Positions 1-10,674 are shown, counted from the first letter of the stretch. The stretch: 64,000 nucleotides of DNA from Holothuria scabra (GCA_037179385.1 CM074187.1:43744879-43808878); one strand, 5' to 3'. Notes: generated by a model not told the origin, from the sequence alone. A program made the numbers and translations.

Positions 1-83
1 CTGATGGCCATGGTGCCCTCCAAAATTAATGAATGACCAAGGCCAAATGGCGGTGCCCTCCTCCAACCTTAATTCCAGCCCTG

Positions 84-473
84 ATGACGTCACATTACGT
101 AATGGGAATTGCCCTGTACGAACCCGGTTCTCCCATTGGATAGTTCGAACTGCCTTCAAATCTGTCAACAACCAGACTGTAATTTTTTTTCTGCACGGGG
201 AACCTGCACAAGAAATGGAAAATGTGCAGATCAGAAACCCAGCATATACCAAAACATGTGTGCCCTGCCTCAAGCACATGCAACACGTACAGGTATGTAC
301 TGTACCGTAGAATTCCCCTAGCTGTGCTACAAAAAAAAATTGCATGCTCCATTCGTGCTGTCTTCACGTACAGCATGCATACAACAGGCGTTCTCAGCAT
401 TTACATACACTGGCTCAACGATGGGAGAACTGGATTCGTACAGGGCAATTCCCATTATGTAATGTGACGTCAT
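84..473. mobile_element. MITE with ~55-bp terminal inverted repeats
   Basis: A 390-bp non-coding element. Its left end (84-141) starts ATGACGTCACATTAC and its right end is the reverse complement with few mismatches; both ends continue into TAATGGGAATTGCCCTGTAC. The first bases contain the palindrome TGACGTCA, which has the form of a CREB/ATF site, but that may be chance. No clear target-site duplication was found, so the superfamily is unknown. The right end abuts the reverse transcriptase fragment at 474. Confidence 0.65.
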
Positions 474-650
474 TAAACCCTCAGAAAGTACCGGGACAGG
501 ATGGTTTAACCCCAAGAGTTAAAAAAGAGTGTGCCAAGAATGTTGCCCCTTTGTTACAACAAATTTTCCAAAAGTATATTGACCCATGAGATTTACTGGA
601 AGATTAGAATTAGGCCAATGTTTCTCCAGTTTTTGGTTTCGATGAAAAGA
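474..650 (+). pseudogene. Reverse transcriptase fragment, N-terminal part (non-LTR retrotransposon, CR1/jockey type)
   Basis: Translation of 485-590 reads VPGQDGLTPRVKKECAKN followed by PLLQQIFQKYIDP. This is the block just upstream of the palm in CR1/jockey-type reverse transcriptases (family pattern K-PGPDGI-P-LK). After a stop, the pattern NVSPVF follows. The next expected block, NYRPV, is missing here and is found at 5120, so this is the first piece of the copy continued at 5085-6736. It carries stops and is not functional. It was split by the AGGTCA-repeat element that fills about 650-5080. Confidence 0.65.
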
Positions 651-950
651 GGAACCTATGCATTCATGATGGGGTGCATGTGTATGTATGTGTGTATGTG
701 CATGTGTATGTATGTATGTGTGTGTGTTTGTGACACTTTGCTTGTTTACACGATATCTTGAGAAGGGAAGATCTGACAGTTCTCAAACTAGATAAAAAGA
801 TACCCCATACTGAGAGGAAGAACCGTATGTATTTTGGTGGAGGTCAAAGGTCATCTGGGGTCACAGGGGGGTCAAACCCCGGAGTCCTTGTTTACACGAC
901 ATCTCATGGTAGGAAACTTGGATTGATTTCAAACTTGATATGTTGATGCA
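645..950. repeat. AGGTCA tandem-repeat element, left part with TG-rich microsatellite
   Basis: It begins with a (TGTGTATG)n microsatellite at about 673-733, followed by cacgatatcttgagaaggg and one monomer of a roughly 145-bp unit (833-950). The monomer contains gaggtcaaaggtcatctggg, that is AGGTCA-A-AGGTCA, a direct repeat with 1-bp spacing. The order microsatellite, cacgatatct, monomers is the same at 53310-53480, so both belong to one family. The L2-like retrotransposon interrupts the array near 950. Confidence 0.75.
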
Positions 951-3865
951 TTATTATGGAAGAAAGAACTGTATTGATCTCAGAATTTATCATTTCCAAT
1001 CATATAGATATCATGGCTATCACTGAGACTTGGCTATTTGGCGATGAGAGAGACAATATCACAATTGCCGATCTAACAGCCACACTTCCTAATTTTACAC
1101 TACATCATGTCCCTCGCTTGAACAGAACAGGAGGTGGAGTTCTTGTATTTCTTCGTAGCTGTTTTAATGTAAGACCTTGTGAATCAAGGAGCTACCTCTC
1201 ATTTGAATACATTGAACTTGTATTATCACTTAAAAGTCAATGTCCTTTGCGTTTAATAATTCTATACAGACCCCAGCTGACAAAGGAGAAAAAATCTACA
1301 ACATCTACATTTCTTAACGAGTTCTCCAGTCTTATTGAAACACTCTTCACCAGGCAGGAATATGTACTGATTGCTGGTGATTTTAACTTTCATTGTGAGG
1401 ATTTAAGCAATCATGACACTTTATCTTTCCTTGATATGATACACGCTTTTAACTTGGAACAACATATGTCAGGTCCCACTCATCGTGATGGTCACACACT
1501 AGACTTAATCATTACACGTCAATCGGATATCTTTATCTCTGATATGCATCTATCAAATTACTTGCCTTCCGACCATTCTGCCATTTTCTGCTCTCTTCAT
1601 ATCGGTCGTCCACCCCCTCAGAGGATTGAAATTCAGACTCGCAAGCTTAGTCAAATCAATATCAGGGCATTTCAAGACGACATTTTGTCATCATCCTTGT
1701 ATACTTCACCTGCCCCTGATCTTGAGTCGCTCGTGAATCAGTATGACGATGTGTTGTCTTGTTTACTTGAGAAACATGCTCCACTCCAGATTCGTAGGGT
1801 CCGTTGCCGACCAAACGCACCTTGGTTCACTGACGAACTCAGATCATTGAAAAGGGAACTGCGACGCTCTGAAGTTCTTTGGCAGTCATCCAAGTTGGAA
1901 GTTCACAGGCAAATTTTCATTGAGAAAAGTAAACATTACAATGCAATGCTAAAACAAGCTAAAAGAAACTACTACTCCATAAAATTGTTGAACTGTAACT
2001 CTCGCCAACTTTTCAGTGAAATTGGAAAACTCACTCTGCCCACATCATCAACTACATTACCTAATGTTTCTGATGATGGTGCGCTTGCAAATCAGTTCTC
2101 GGACTTCTTTTCTAATAAAATTAGGCAGATTCAGAATGAAATTGCAAACAGCCATACATCAGTTATGTCAGACATCCCGATCAGAAGTAACATTTCGTCT
2201 TCTAATCTCTCAGAATTCTCAACTGTCTCAAAGGAAATGTTAATGAAAATAATAATGGAATCACCATCATCGTCTAGTAAGCTTGATCCTATACCTACCT
2301 TCCTATTAAAGAAATCCATTAATGTTCTGTTGCCAATAATATCAATTATTGTTAATTTGTCTTTGCAAAATGGCCATTTCCCAGACTCTCTCAAACGGGC
2401 TCTTATTAGACCCATCATAAAGAAGCCGAACTTGGACAAAAATGTCTTCAAGAATTATCGACCAGTCGCAAATCTCAAATTTCTGGCCAAAACAATTGAG
2501 CGTGCATGTTCTCTCCAGATTCAAAGCTATCTCTCCAAGAACAATCTCAATGGTCGTGTCCAGAGTGCTTACAGAGCTTACCACAGCACTGAAACGGCAT
2601 TGCTTCGTGTTTATAATGATCTCCTGCTCGCTGTAGATCGAGGTGATGAAGCTGTTTTACTTTTACTTGACTATTCTGCCGCATTCGACACCATTGATCA
2701 TAAGCTGTTGTTTGAGCGTTTTCAGAACCGCTACAATATATCTGGCACAGCTTTAAACTGGTTCATATCTTACTTTACAAACCGTTCACAAGTTGTTACC
2801 ATAAATGGCAAGGAATCTGCTGTACATGTTCCCTTGGAAGGTGTCCCTCAAGGTTCTGTCATCGGTCCACTGGCCTTCACAATGTATTCGGCCCCATTAG
2901 AAGACATTATTCAATCCCATGGTATCGACAGCATGATTTATGCAGATGACACTCAAATTTATTCATTCATGCCAAAATCTCTTGACAGCTGTTCCACCCT
3001 ATCAAAGTTGGAAGCTTGCATAGAAGACATCCGATCATGGTCCCTTGCTAATGGTCTGAAACTAAATGACAACAAAACAGAACTTATTCACATTTCTTCA
3101 AAATTTCGATCCGTATCTCCCGTTCAGTCATTCCAGATTGGACCTGCTCACATTGAACCTGTTCAACATGCCAGAAACTTGGGTGTAGTTTTTGATCGTC
3201 ACCTCACAATGGATCTACATGTTAATAATGTTTGCAGAGCTGCATCTCTGGCGCTCCATAAAATTGGAAAAATCAGAAAACACCTAGATCAAAGAACCAC
3301 TGAGACTCTAGTTCATGCTTTTGTGTCTTCAAGACTCGATAACTGCAACAGCTTACTCTATGGGCTTTCAAGTTCTCGTCTCAAGAAATTACAACATATA
3401 CAGAACTCAGCTGCTAGATTAGTTACACTTACAAAACCAAACGATCATATAACTCCAGTCCTCCTTAGCCTTCACTGGCTTCCTGTTGCTGATCGGATTA
3501 AATACAAAGTCCTCTTGCTGACATTTAAATGTTTACACAATTCTGCACCTGTTTACCTACAAGATCTTGTCCAAAATTACACTCCTACCCGCTGCCTTCG
3601 CTCCAGTTCTAAACTGCTACTCTCCTCTCCTCCAGTTTGTACTAATTATTACGGTTGCCGTTCTTTCCAATACTCTGCTGCTTGTCTCTGGAATAACCTC
3701 CCTGTTACAGTTAAAGAAGCAAGAACACTCGCAAATTTTAAGACCTTACTTAAATCTTACCTTTTCTCCTGTCTATGACTTTCATCTTTTCTTTTCTCAG
3801 CGCAAAGGGACTTCAGTGTGGTTTGCGCTTTATAAGAACTGTGTATTATTATTATTATTATTATT
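951..3865 (+). mobile_element. L2-like non-LTR retrotransposon, 5' truncated
   Basis: The copy carries one long open frame (956-3778), a short 3' UTR containing a GCGCTTTATAA-type word, and a (TAT)n tail at 3844-3865; a microsatellite tail is usual in the CR1/L2 group. It lies inside the AGGTCA tandem array: monomer sequence stops near 950 (gatgcatta) and resumes at 3866 (gattttggtggagg), as expected for an insertion. The 5' end is cut within the endonuclease domain and no ORF1 is present. A target-site duplication cannot be defined because of the ATT-rich junctions. Confidence 0.88.
956..3778 (+). CDS. Endonuclease-reverse transcriptase of an L2-like retrotransposon (intact frame)
   Basis: A 940-residue polyprotein would copy element RNA into nicked chromosomal DNA. 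The apurinic-type endonuclease comes first: ITETWL (22-27), GDFNFH (about 141-146) and SDHSAIF (205-211). The reverse transcriptase follows: YRPVANLKFLAKTIER, motif A LLDYSAAFDTIDH (Asp about 572 and 578), motif B GVPQGS (629-634) and motif C YADD (662-665) with both aspartates kept. The C-terminal block HWLPVADRIKYKVLLLTFK is typical of the L2/CR1 group. The expected start of the endonuclease (an NxRSL-like block) is missing, so the ATG at 956 is probably an internal methionine exposed by 5' truncation. No stop or frameshift occurs in 2.8 kb, which indicates a young insertion. Such a copy would be unable to start a normal cycle without its 5' end. Confidence 0.93.
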   Translation: MEERTVLISEFIISNHIDIMAITETWLFGDERDNITIADLTATLPNFTLHHVPRLNRTGGGVLVFLRSCFNVRPCESRSYLSFEYIELVLSLKSQCPLRLIILYRPQLTKEKKSTTSTFLNEFSSLIETLFTRQEYVLIAGDFNFHCEDLSNHDTLSFLDMIHAFNLEQHMSGPTHRDGHTLDLIITRQSDIFISDMHLSNYLPSDHSAIFCSLHIGRPPPQRIEIQTRKLSQINIRAFQDDILSSSLYTSPAPDLESLVNQYDDVLSCLLEKHAPLQIRRVRCRPNAPWFTDELRSLKRELRRSEVLWQSSKLEVHRQIFIEKSKHYNAMLKQAKRNYYSIKLLNCNSRQLFSEIGKLTLPTSSTTLPNVSDDGALANQFSDFFSNKIRQIQNEIANSHTSVMSDIPIRSNISSSNLSEFSTVSKEMLMKIIMESPSSSSKLDPIPTFLLKKSINVLLPIISIIVNLSLQNGHFPDSLKRALIRPIIKKPNLDKNVFKNYRPVANLKFLAKTIERACSLQIQSYLSKNNLNGRVQSAYRAYHSTETALLRVYNDLLLAVDRGDEAVLLLLDYSAAFDTIDHKLLFERFQNRYNISGTALNWFISYFTNRSQVVTINGKESAVHVPLEGVPQGSVIGPLAFTMYSAPLEDIIQSHGIDSMIYADDTQIYSFMPKSLDSCSTLSKLEACIEDIRSWSLANGLKLNDNKTELIHISSKFRSVSPVQSFQIGPAHIEPVQHARNLGVVFDRHLTMDLHVNNVCRAASLALHKIGKIRKHLDQRTTETLVHAFVSSRLDNCNSLLYGLSSSRLKKLQHIQNSAARLVTLTKPNDHITPVLLSLHWLPVADRIKYKVLLLTFKCLHNSAPVYLQDLVQNYTPTRCLRSSSKLLLSSPPVCTNYYGCRSFQYSAACLWNNLPVTVKEARTLANFKTLLKSYLFSCL

Positions 3866-4555
3866 GATTTTGGTGGAGGTCAAAGGTCATTTGGGGTCAC
3901 ATGGTGTCAAACCCCGAAATCCTTGTTTACATGATACATCATGGTAGGAAGTTTGGATTCATTTCTAACTTGATATGTTGATGCGTTACGATGTAAAGAA
4001 GAACCCAATTCATTTTGGTGGAGGTCAATGGTCATATGGGGTCAGAAGGGGACAAATCCTGAAAACCTTTTTAACACAATATCTCAAGGTAGGAAGCTTG
4101 GATTGATTTCTAACTTGATATGTTGATGCATTATGATGTACAGTAAGGAAGATCCCTTTTGATTTTGGTAGACCTCTAGGTCAAAGTCATTTGGGGTCAT
4201 AGTGTCAAACCCAGAAAACCTTGTTTAGAATTTAGTTCAAGGTATGAAACGTGGATGGATGGATTTCATAATTAGTCTGTGGATGAGGTATGGTGAGAAG
4301 ATGGTCTGTATAAGGTTTTTTTCGTGGAGGTGAAAGGACATCTGGGGTCATGATCGGTCAAACTTTGAAAACCTTGTCAAAATGGGATATCTCAAGGTAG
4401 GAAAATTAGGTGGATTTCCTTATTAGTATGTGGATGTGTTATAGTGAGTTGAAAGTACTGTACCTGTTGTTTTTGGTGGAGGTCAGTGGTCATCTGGTAT
4501 CGCCTGGCATCAAACTCTGAAACCTTGTTTGCAGAATACCTAAAGGCACAGTTTG
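3866..4555. repeat. AGGTCA tandem array, right part (about five diverged ~145-bp monomers)
   Basis: Monomers restart at about 3866, 4013, 4160, 4310 and 4465. Each contains a variant of gtggaggtcaaaggtcattt ggggtca followed by caaaccccgaaa and ctcaaggtaggaagcttgga. The 3866 monomer keeps a perfect AGGTCA-A-AGGTCA; later ones are degraded. A further isolated unit lies at about 4980. Nothing in this stretch is coding. Confidence 0.8.
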
Positions 4556-4918
4556 CAGGGCTCGATTTTCATGGTTGTCCGATTGTCCGGGACAACTAAA
4601 ATTTCATTCGGACAACCAAAAGTTTGAGGTTGGTTGTCCAATGGACAACTATTTTCCACTCAGACTGAAGAATTATGAAGCTGACTGATACACTCTTTCA
4701 ACTTTTTTCGTCTAGGCCTACCATGTTTCAGACTTGAAGTGTTTCTGTCTTTCAAACATCCTAGCCTTTTCTTCAAGACCAATAATACATGAACACAATG
4801 ACTGTTTTGTAATTGTCTGCAAAGTGTTTTGGACAACCAAATTTCATTGTGGACAACCAAAACTAGTGCAATGGTTGCCCGAAGAACAACCATAAATTTT
4901 CCTGAAAATCGAGGCCTG
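4556..4918. mobile_element. MITE, hAT-like ends CAGGGCTCGA / TCGAGGCCTG
   Basis: A 363-bp element with terminal inverted repeats CAGGGCTCGATTTTCA (left) and the complement of CAGGCCTCGATTTTCA (right). The 5-bp direct repeat gtttg lies at 4551-4555 and 4919-4923. Inside, the word ggacaacc and its complement recur at least six times near both ends, as subterminal transposase-binding repeats often do. The CAGGG termini suggest hAT, although hAT normally makes 8-bp duplications. The 77-codon frame inside on the minus strand resembles nothing I recognise and is largely made of these repeats. Confidence 0.75.
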
Positions 4919-5084
4919 GTTTGAAATTTGGCTTTTTGAATATAGAAGTGTTTTGGTTAAAAGAAAAACCAGTTACTTACAGATGGGGTCAAAGGTCACT
5001 TTGGTCACCAGTTGTTACAAGAAATGTAGCATTTTATTGAAAAGAGCATGTATGTATCATTGAAACCTCAATGCATTTTTGCAT

Positions 5085-6098
5085 TCTGGTTAGAAAAAGG
5101 TAAACGTTCCGACAGAGCAAATTACAGACCTGTTTTGCTAACATCGATTCCATGCAAACTTCTTGAACGTATTATTTTTACTAGTACTGTATCATGACTC
5201 ATCTGCAAAAACATAATATCCTTAACGATGAGCAGCATGGCTTTTGCAAGGGTCGCTCCTGTGAAACCCAACTTACCTTAACTATACAGTAGGTGACCTT
5301 GCCAAAATTTAAGATAAACAAGGTCAGGCATTATTATGGATTTCAACAAAGCTTTTGACCTAGCTCCCACCGAATACTGTTGTCAAAATTAAGGCATTTT
5401 GGTATTTCGGGCACTCTTCACACTTGGATTAAGAACTTTCTCACTCAAAGGACGCAACAAGTAGTTCTTGATGGTGCTACATCTTCATCTATAGCTGTTA
5501 CCTCTGGAGTCCCTCAGGGTACAGTGCTGGGCCCCTTACTTTTTTATCTTAATGACCTACCAGATGGATTATCATCCCAAGTCCGTCTTTTAGCTGGTGA
5601 TTGTATCCTGTATCGCAAAATAACTTCAATGGAAGATAGTATCTAGCTACAAAATGATATTAATAGTCTCTGACAATGGGAATCTAAATGGCAAATGAAA
5701 TTTAATGTTTCTAAGTGCTTTGCTACTTGTGTTACTCATAAGAAGAAACCTCCATTAACTGCGTACAAAATGAACAATAGTGTTCTACAAACAGTTCCCA
5801 ACCATACTTATCTTGGAGTGGATATTAACAGTAAATTAAGCTGGGATGATCACATTAATGGGATAACTCCCAAACAGAGTCCTTGGCTTGTTATGTCGTA
5901 ACTTGGACAGTTGTTCCCCAAAAGTTAAGGAAGCTGCTTATAAATCCCTTGTTAGACCAAGGTTGGAATACTGCTCAAGTATTTGGGATCGTTACCATCA
6001 GGAGCATATTTAAGCTTGAAGCAGTGCAACGCAGAGCTACCAGATTCGTCTGTAAAGACCAAAGACCTAAAAGTAGTGTTTCTTCAATGCTTGCTGAC
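5085..6098 (+). pseudogene. Reverse transcriptase pseudogene, central part (CR1/jockey type)
   Basis: Conceptual translation in shifting frames gives KGKRSDRANYRPVLLTS, a QHGFCKGRSC block, FGISGTLHTWIKNFLTQRTQ, SGVPQGTVLGPLLF, then LAGDCILYR where the catalytic FADD motif should stand, and later HTYLGVDINSKLSWDDHI and LEAVQRRATRFV. At least four stops or frameshifts are present (for example about 5280-5340, 5646, 5880 and 6010), and the second catalytic aspartate pair is altered to AGD, so it is inactive. It continues the fragment at 474-650 and is continued at 6404-6736 beyond an inserted MITE. Confidence 0.88.
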
Positions 6099-6102
6099 TT
6101 AA

Positions 6103-6399
6103 AGGGCCAAACCTCTCAACCCAAACTGCAATTTTGGTACCCGGGTACCGAAATTCCCAATTGGTTCAACTCTGTGATTGACAGCTAATTCAAACAATGC
6201 TGAGTACCAAAGCTTATATTACACAGCATGAATGGTACTGAGAGTGTTTTGATTATATAAATTGAGTTTTTCTATACTCACCTAGAAGCAATAAACTGAG
6301 ATTGTATCTGAATGAGGATGAATTTCAGACAATTGAGGGAGGGTCTTAAGTAAGAAGATTAGGAGAATTGGTACTGTTTGGGGTGAGAGAACTGGTCCT
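6103..6399. mobile_element. TTAA-targeting MITE, family T1, copy 1
   Basis: A 297-bp element between TTAA duplications (6099-6102 and 6400-6403). The terminal inverted repeats are AGGGCCAAACCTCTCAACCC and the complement of AGGACCAGTTCTCTCACCCC. Related copies occur at 19871-20168, 33525-33794 and 57687-58001. TTAA duplication is typical of piggyBac and Kolobok superfamilies; there is no transposase here. It interrupts the reverse transcriptase pseudogene: the codons before (..GCTGAC TTA) and after (A ACTGGCCTACT) join in frame when the element and one TTAA are removed. Confidence 0.92.
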
Positions 6400-6403
6400 T
6401 TAA

Positions 6404-6736
6404 ACTGGCCTACTTTGGAGGAATGCAGGATCAGTGCTAGGTTGAGTTTACTGTACAAGTATCTCCCTCACTTAGTTGCCATTAATCTAAACGGATATAT
6501 TTTAAGCCCGACAATAATGGAATCACTACTCGCAAGTCTTCATTGATCTCCTTTCATCACCCTGCTGTAAAAAGGACTGTTGTAGGTTCTCTTTTATTCC
6601 TAGGATAGTGGCAGAGTGGAATTGCTTACCCCCAGCCGGAAAGGATTCCCCATCTATTGAAACTTTTAGAAATCAAATACGCAAACTGAACTTGACATCC
6701 TTGAGGAGATCTGAATCTATTAATTGGATCTAATTT
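6404..6736 (+). pseudogene. Reverse transcriptase pseudogene, C-terminal part
   Basis: It continues the CR1/jockey-type copy after the MITE. The frame gives NWPTLEECRISARLSLLYKY, then LVAINLNGYI and, after a frameshift, HPAVKRTVVGS and WNCLPPAGKDSPSIETFR near the natural C-terminus. The block W-SLP followed by a phenylalanine-rich tail is the usual end of these polymerases. No microsatellite tail was identified after 6736. Confidence 0.8.
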
Positions 6737-8317
6737 GCTTGTCCGCTAGCGGTTACACACCTACAACTGTATATCCCGTTTGCAGAGAACTGCTTATAGT
6801 AACCAACCAGACCCAGAAGTTAGGAATTAGGCTAGCCTAGGCCTAATACTAACTTTAGTTAGTCTACACGTAGGATAGGCTAGGCCCGAAACTTAGTTAC
6901 TTAGCTATAATCTTTCTAAGGCTATCTTGCCTAAGTTGGTGCCACTAAGTTAGAGTTCTTAAAGATTCTCCAACATTTTGGCCGGGAGTAATTGCAGAAT
7001 ATCCCGCAACTTCCAATTATCTAAACCCCCTTAAAATGCATGGCACCAATGCTTTTCAGTTTTCAACCACTTGGTTTTCTATGGGTACTGCGTAGCTGTG
7101 TAAGATGCAGCCAAAACCTTCTTTCAGTGTAGCTTTTGCTCTGGCTCTTAGCCAGAGGTACATCTCACTGCCTTAGAGACTGTCAAAAAGGAGCCAGCTG
7201 TCAGCAGGCTATTGTGTTTGCATTTCAACTAGTACTGCATTCAAAATTCAAAAATCTTACTGTCGCTACTATAAATACTACTATATGAGTCTTTTAACTG
7301 CTTCACTGCTGGGCATTTGACATTTCCAACTAAGTTAGTTACATGGATATGGCATACCTACGGTATACAATAGCCTGCCAACTTTCTATCAAATCTCATT
7401 TACGAACACCAAAAATGATGTCACAACAAAAATTTAAATACTCAATTATATCTTGCATAAAAGGTAATATTTGTGCAGCGAATGTACGGCCTGGTAGGTT
7501 GTTTGCCCTTCATTGTATCAGTTGTATGTATGAAAATACACTATTCATACTTGTTCGTTCAAAGGCAGCACAAATGCCAGACCAGGCTATGCTGTGCCGT
7601 TTCGTGCACTTCATGCCCATCTCATGTTTACTAATTTATCCCTAAAAATGCGGGATTCCTGTAAATGGAAACTGGGCGAAGGTTTGCAGACTCTGTATGT
7701 TATACTGTTTTTAGACCTGTATTATGATTTTGAGAGAGCGCAATCTTTCTTCTACTGCAGAGTCTGCTCCACAGACTAGCCAAAAAGCCAATTGGCCAAA
7801 ACATAATGTAGATGCCCAAACTAATCAGGAACACCTTAAGAGCTAGAGGGGCCAAAAAAAGCCGCAGTAAGGAAAAAAAAGACCAGTAGATATTAAATGG
7901 GCACAAGTCATGTGCTGGTAGACTTCACAGCAAAATATAGTAGCTGGGGGCACTATATTTGCATTTGGCAGTGTTCTTATTAGGTCCCTAAACCCAAGAG
8001 TCCCTGAACCCTCAACTTTTTTTTCCAAGAGTCCCATCAAATTTCTGAGGGTCTCATATTTTTTGAAGAGTCTCAAGAGCATCAACAAAAAAGCAGTAGA
8101 CAGAAATGGAAAACCAACGGGAATGAGCGAAACAAATGTTTTATTTTAAACTACCATGTGCACAAAAACATTCCCAGGGAATAATCAGTGATGCTTCGCA
8201 GTTTCAATTCAGATGTTCTGCCATGATATTTGCAACATGCTGCTGCATAAAACTGGTCTGGCATTGGCAAGTGATGTTACTCTGGCTAAGCTGGACAACA
8301 GTGTGGCGGATGATCTA
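6737..8317. other. Non-coding stretch, no gene recognised
   Basis: It holds taggcctaggcctaatacta-type palindromic words (6835-6870) and otherwise unique AT-rich sequence. No splice-bounded open frame with family resemblance was seen. It could contain the missing PEX11 first exon or promoter, but I could not find one. Confidence 0.5.
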
Positions 8318-8513
8318 CAATCTTGGACAAAACTCCTTGGGACACCCCGCTCCCCTTCGCAATGTTGACCACAGTTAGCCTATTCATGGCATACAGTCAC
8401 TCTATCAGCGCAACATTGAAAGGGGGGAGTGGGAGAGGGGGATTCATGCAAGCCTTTGAACTGGAATTCAAGAATATTTTGGCAAAGTGTCCCAACAGTT
8501 TTGTCCAAGATTG
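8318..8513. mobile_element. 196-bp MITE, copy 1 (TA-type target)
   Basis: Terminal inverted repeats CAATCTTGGACAAAACT and complement, with TTGGGACAC just inside both ends. TA precedes the left end. The same element, also 196 bp, is at 9673-9868 and nearly identical (including an internal run aaaggggggag). TA next to CAATC ends suggests a Tc1/mariner-type MITE. Confidence 0.85.
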
Positions 8514-9672
8514 AGAATTTCGAGAAGTTAGCACTACTCGCGTCACATACTGTAGTAGAAAGTGTCACTTTGTCTTGATGGGTTGTTTTGCAAAAGGAAG
8601 TTTAAGCGCCTGATTGTTCAGGTATTTGTTCTCAACAGTGATCTGTTTTTGGTTTACACTGTCTTAGCAGGTAAAAATAAAAAAAATATTGAAAAGATGT
8701 TCGTGTTTATGTATTTAAATTTGTTCAAAACAGTGACGTGTTACCTGATTAGTGCATTTTGGAGAACAGAGACACTGTGGTATCCTGCCTATAACTTCAT
8801 TTTAAAGTAATTTACCTTGTTCTCTCAAGAAAAAAATATATATGCTGTACATGCGAACTTGACGAAACCAGCAGTAAAAGATAAGTTTAATCAAACGGTC
8901 TACCATTTATTTTGAAAGCAAATTTGGAAGCAAAACGCAATGAAATTGCTTCGGTTTAAAGAGGGAAAAAGCATGCATAACCAGTTTCATTTACCGTGAG
9001 AAATGGAGTCACATGGGGTGCAATTTGCTTCAAAATATGCCCAAAACCAGCCTTAACTAACGATCAACCATGGTTATAATTAAAAGCTTGGCTCTCAGAT
9101 GTGCTTTTAGCATTTGATGGTAGATTGTGGCGCTCTTTTAGTTAATATCTTGTCTCCATACCACCAGTTTGCAATAGGAGTCAGACTTTTCTATCCAGGG
9201 AAGATATTGTTTTGATTATATGTATATAAATGGTATCTATCAGAATAGAACGTATTCTGGTGATTACCCAGGTCTGAAAAATATTCAAAAGTCTCGTTCC
9301 GTATTTCAAATGTTAAATCATTGGCTCTAAAATTGTCTCCTCCAAGTTTAAATTTGTATTTACTTGAGTTTGCATCTGGATTAGGAGGTGGAATTGGTAG
9401 GCGTTCTGCCGGTACCTCCACCGATGGCTTACGAGCTGCAAATCCCGTGAATACCTGCAACAGCCTTTTCTTTATTATCGTCCCGACTCTAAATAAATGT
9501 AAACAAATGAATCAAACAACACATTAAAACAACTCTTTATGAGCAAACTTTCATTACGCTAAAACCCTCAGACCTATAAGCCTCCGAAGAAACTTCTCCG
9601 AAAAACTCTACCTGAAAAATTAACTATCATCTTTTGAATTTGTTCTCGTAAATAATACGCGTGGAGCTCAGA
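8514..9672. other. Non-coding stretch between two MITE copies
   Basis: AT-rich sequence without a credible gene. The minus-strand frame at 9191-9460 (89 codons) has no recognisable domain and no splice context; I regard it as chance. Confidence 0.5.
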
Positions 9673-9868
9673 CAATCGTGGACAAAACTTCTTGGGACAC
9701 CCCGCTCCCCTTCGCAATGTTGACCACAGTTAGCCTATTCACCGCATACAGTCACTCTTTCAGCGCAACATTGAAAGGGGGGAGCAGGGGAGGGGGATTC
9801 ATGCAAGCCTTTGAACTGGAATTCAAGAATATTTTGGCAAAGTGTCCCAACAGTTTTGTCCAAGATTG
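9673..9868. mobile_element. 196-bp MITE, copy 2
   Basis: Same length, orientation and ends as the copy at 8318. Here TA follows the right end (9869-9870), whereas the left flank is GA, so each copy retains one side of the TA duplication. Confidence 0.85.
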
Positions 9869-10674
9869 TAGTATACATGTATGTAGCACCGGAGATATCG
9901 CAGAACTGGGCCATCTAGTCTAGTCGGAGAAAGTTTTTTGGTCGAGTTGAATACGAACTGCGGTGATGAGAAACTTTGGTAGGCAGATTTCCTACATGAA
10001 TTTGGTGAAGTGACTTCTATAATGAACATTTCAAGGCAATGGGTTCGTGTGAACTTTTCAACACAAAACGTTCTATGCCTCCTTGCCAAAATTTGACATG
10101 CGTTTTGCAAGCAAATCCGGAGCGTCCCTGGGACGCACAGGATTTGTTTCAAGCATCTTAAGCTGAACTGGCGCGTCAGGGCCCCGGGAGCTTGGGTTAG
10201 TGAGAACCCTGATTGATATGCTATAGACAAATCTGATAAACCATGGGGTTTAGTGAGTGTAGGCAGCCATTAGTGGGGGCAATCCGTCTTAAATTGTCTT
10301 CATTTATTTTCTACATTTTTTTCAAACCCTCATGTTCAGTGAAATTGAGGGAATCAAGATACAATTCAGTGTACAACCATCCATAATACAGGTAAGCTAG
10401 GAAATTGAAAGACTGAAGGTAATGGGAACCAAGTTATGTCAGACTAAAATCCGACCATCACTTGACTGTCTGGATGTGTCCATAAAAGGCTGGTTAGGAC
10501 CATGAATTGTCCTAAGTACAAGTGATATAGATCACAAGGTTGTAATCAGGCAGAACTTAGTCTCTCAAAATCAAAATCCTGGTCAAACGGTCTGCTTGTT
10601 CTGTCTATTGATGTCATCAACTTTCTTTGGCAAATTTGCTGACGTAAATCTCTTCTTTTGTTTTATTTTGGCAG
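9869..10674. other. Non-coding stretch upstream of PEX11 exon
   Basis: No coding signal is recognised. It ends in a pyrimidine-rich tract and gcag acceptor for the exon at 10675. The minus-strand 135-codon frame (9823-10230) overlaps the MITE and is probably not a gene. Confidence 0.45.

Noticed and set aside
9823..10230. 135-codon minus-strand frame
   Set aside because: It begins inside the 196-bp MITE and has no recognisable domain.
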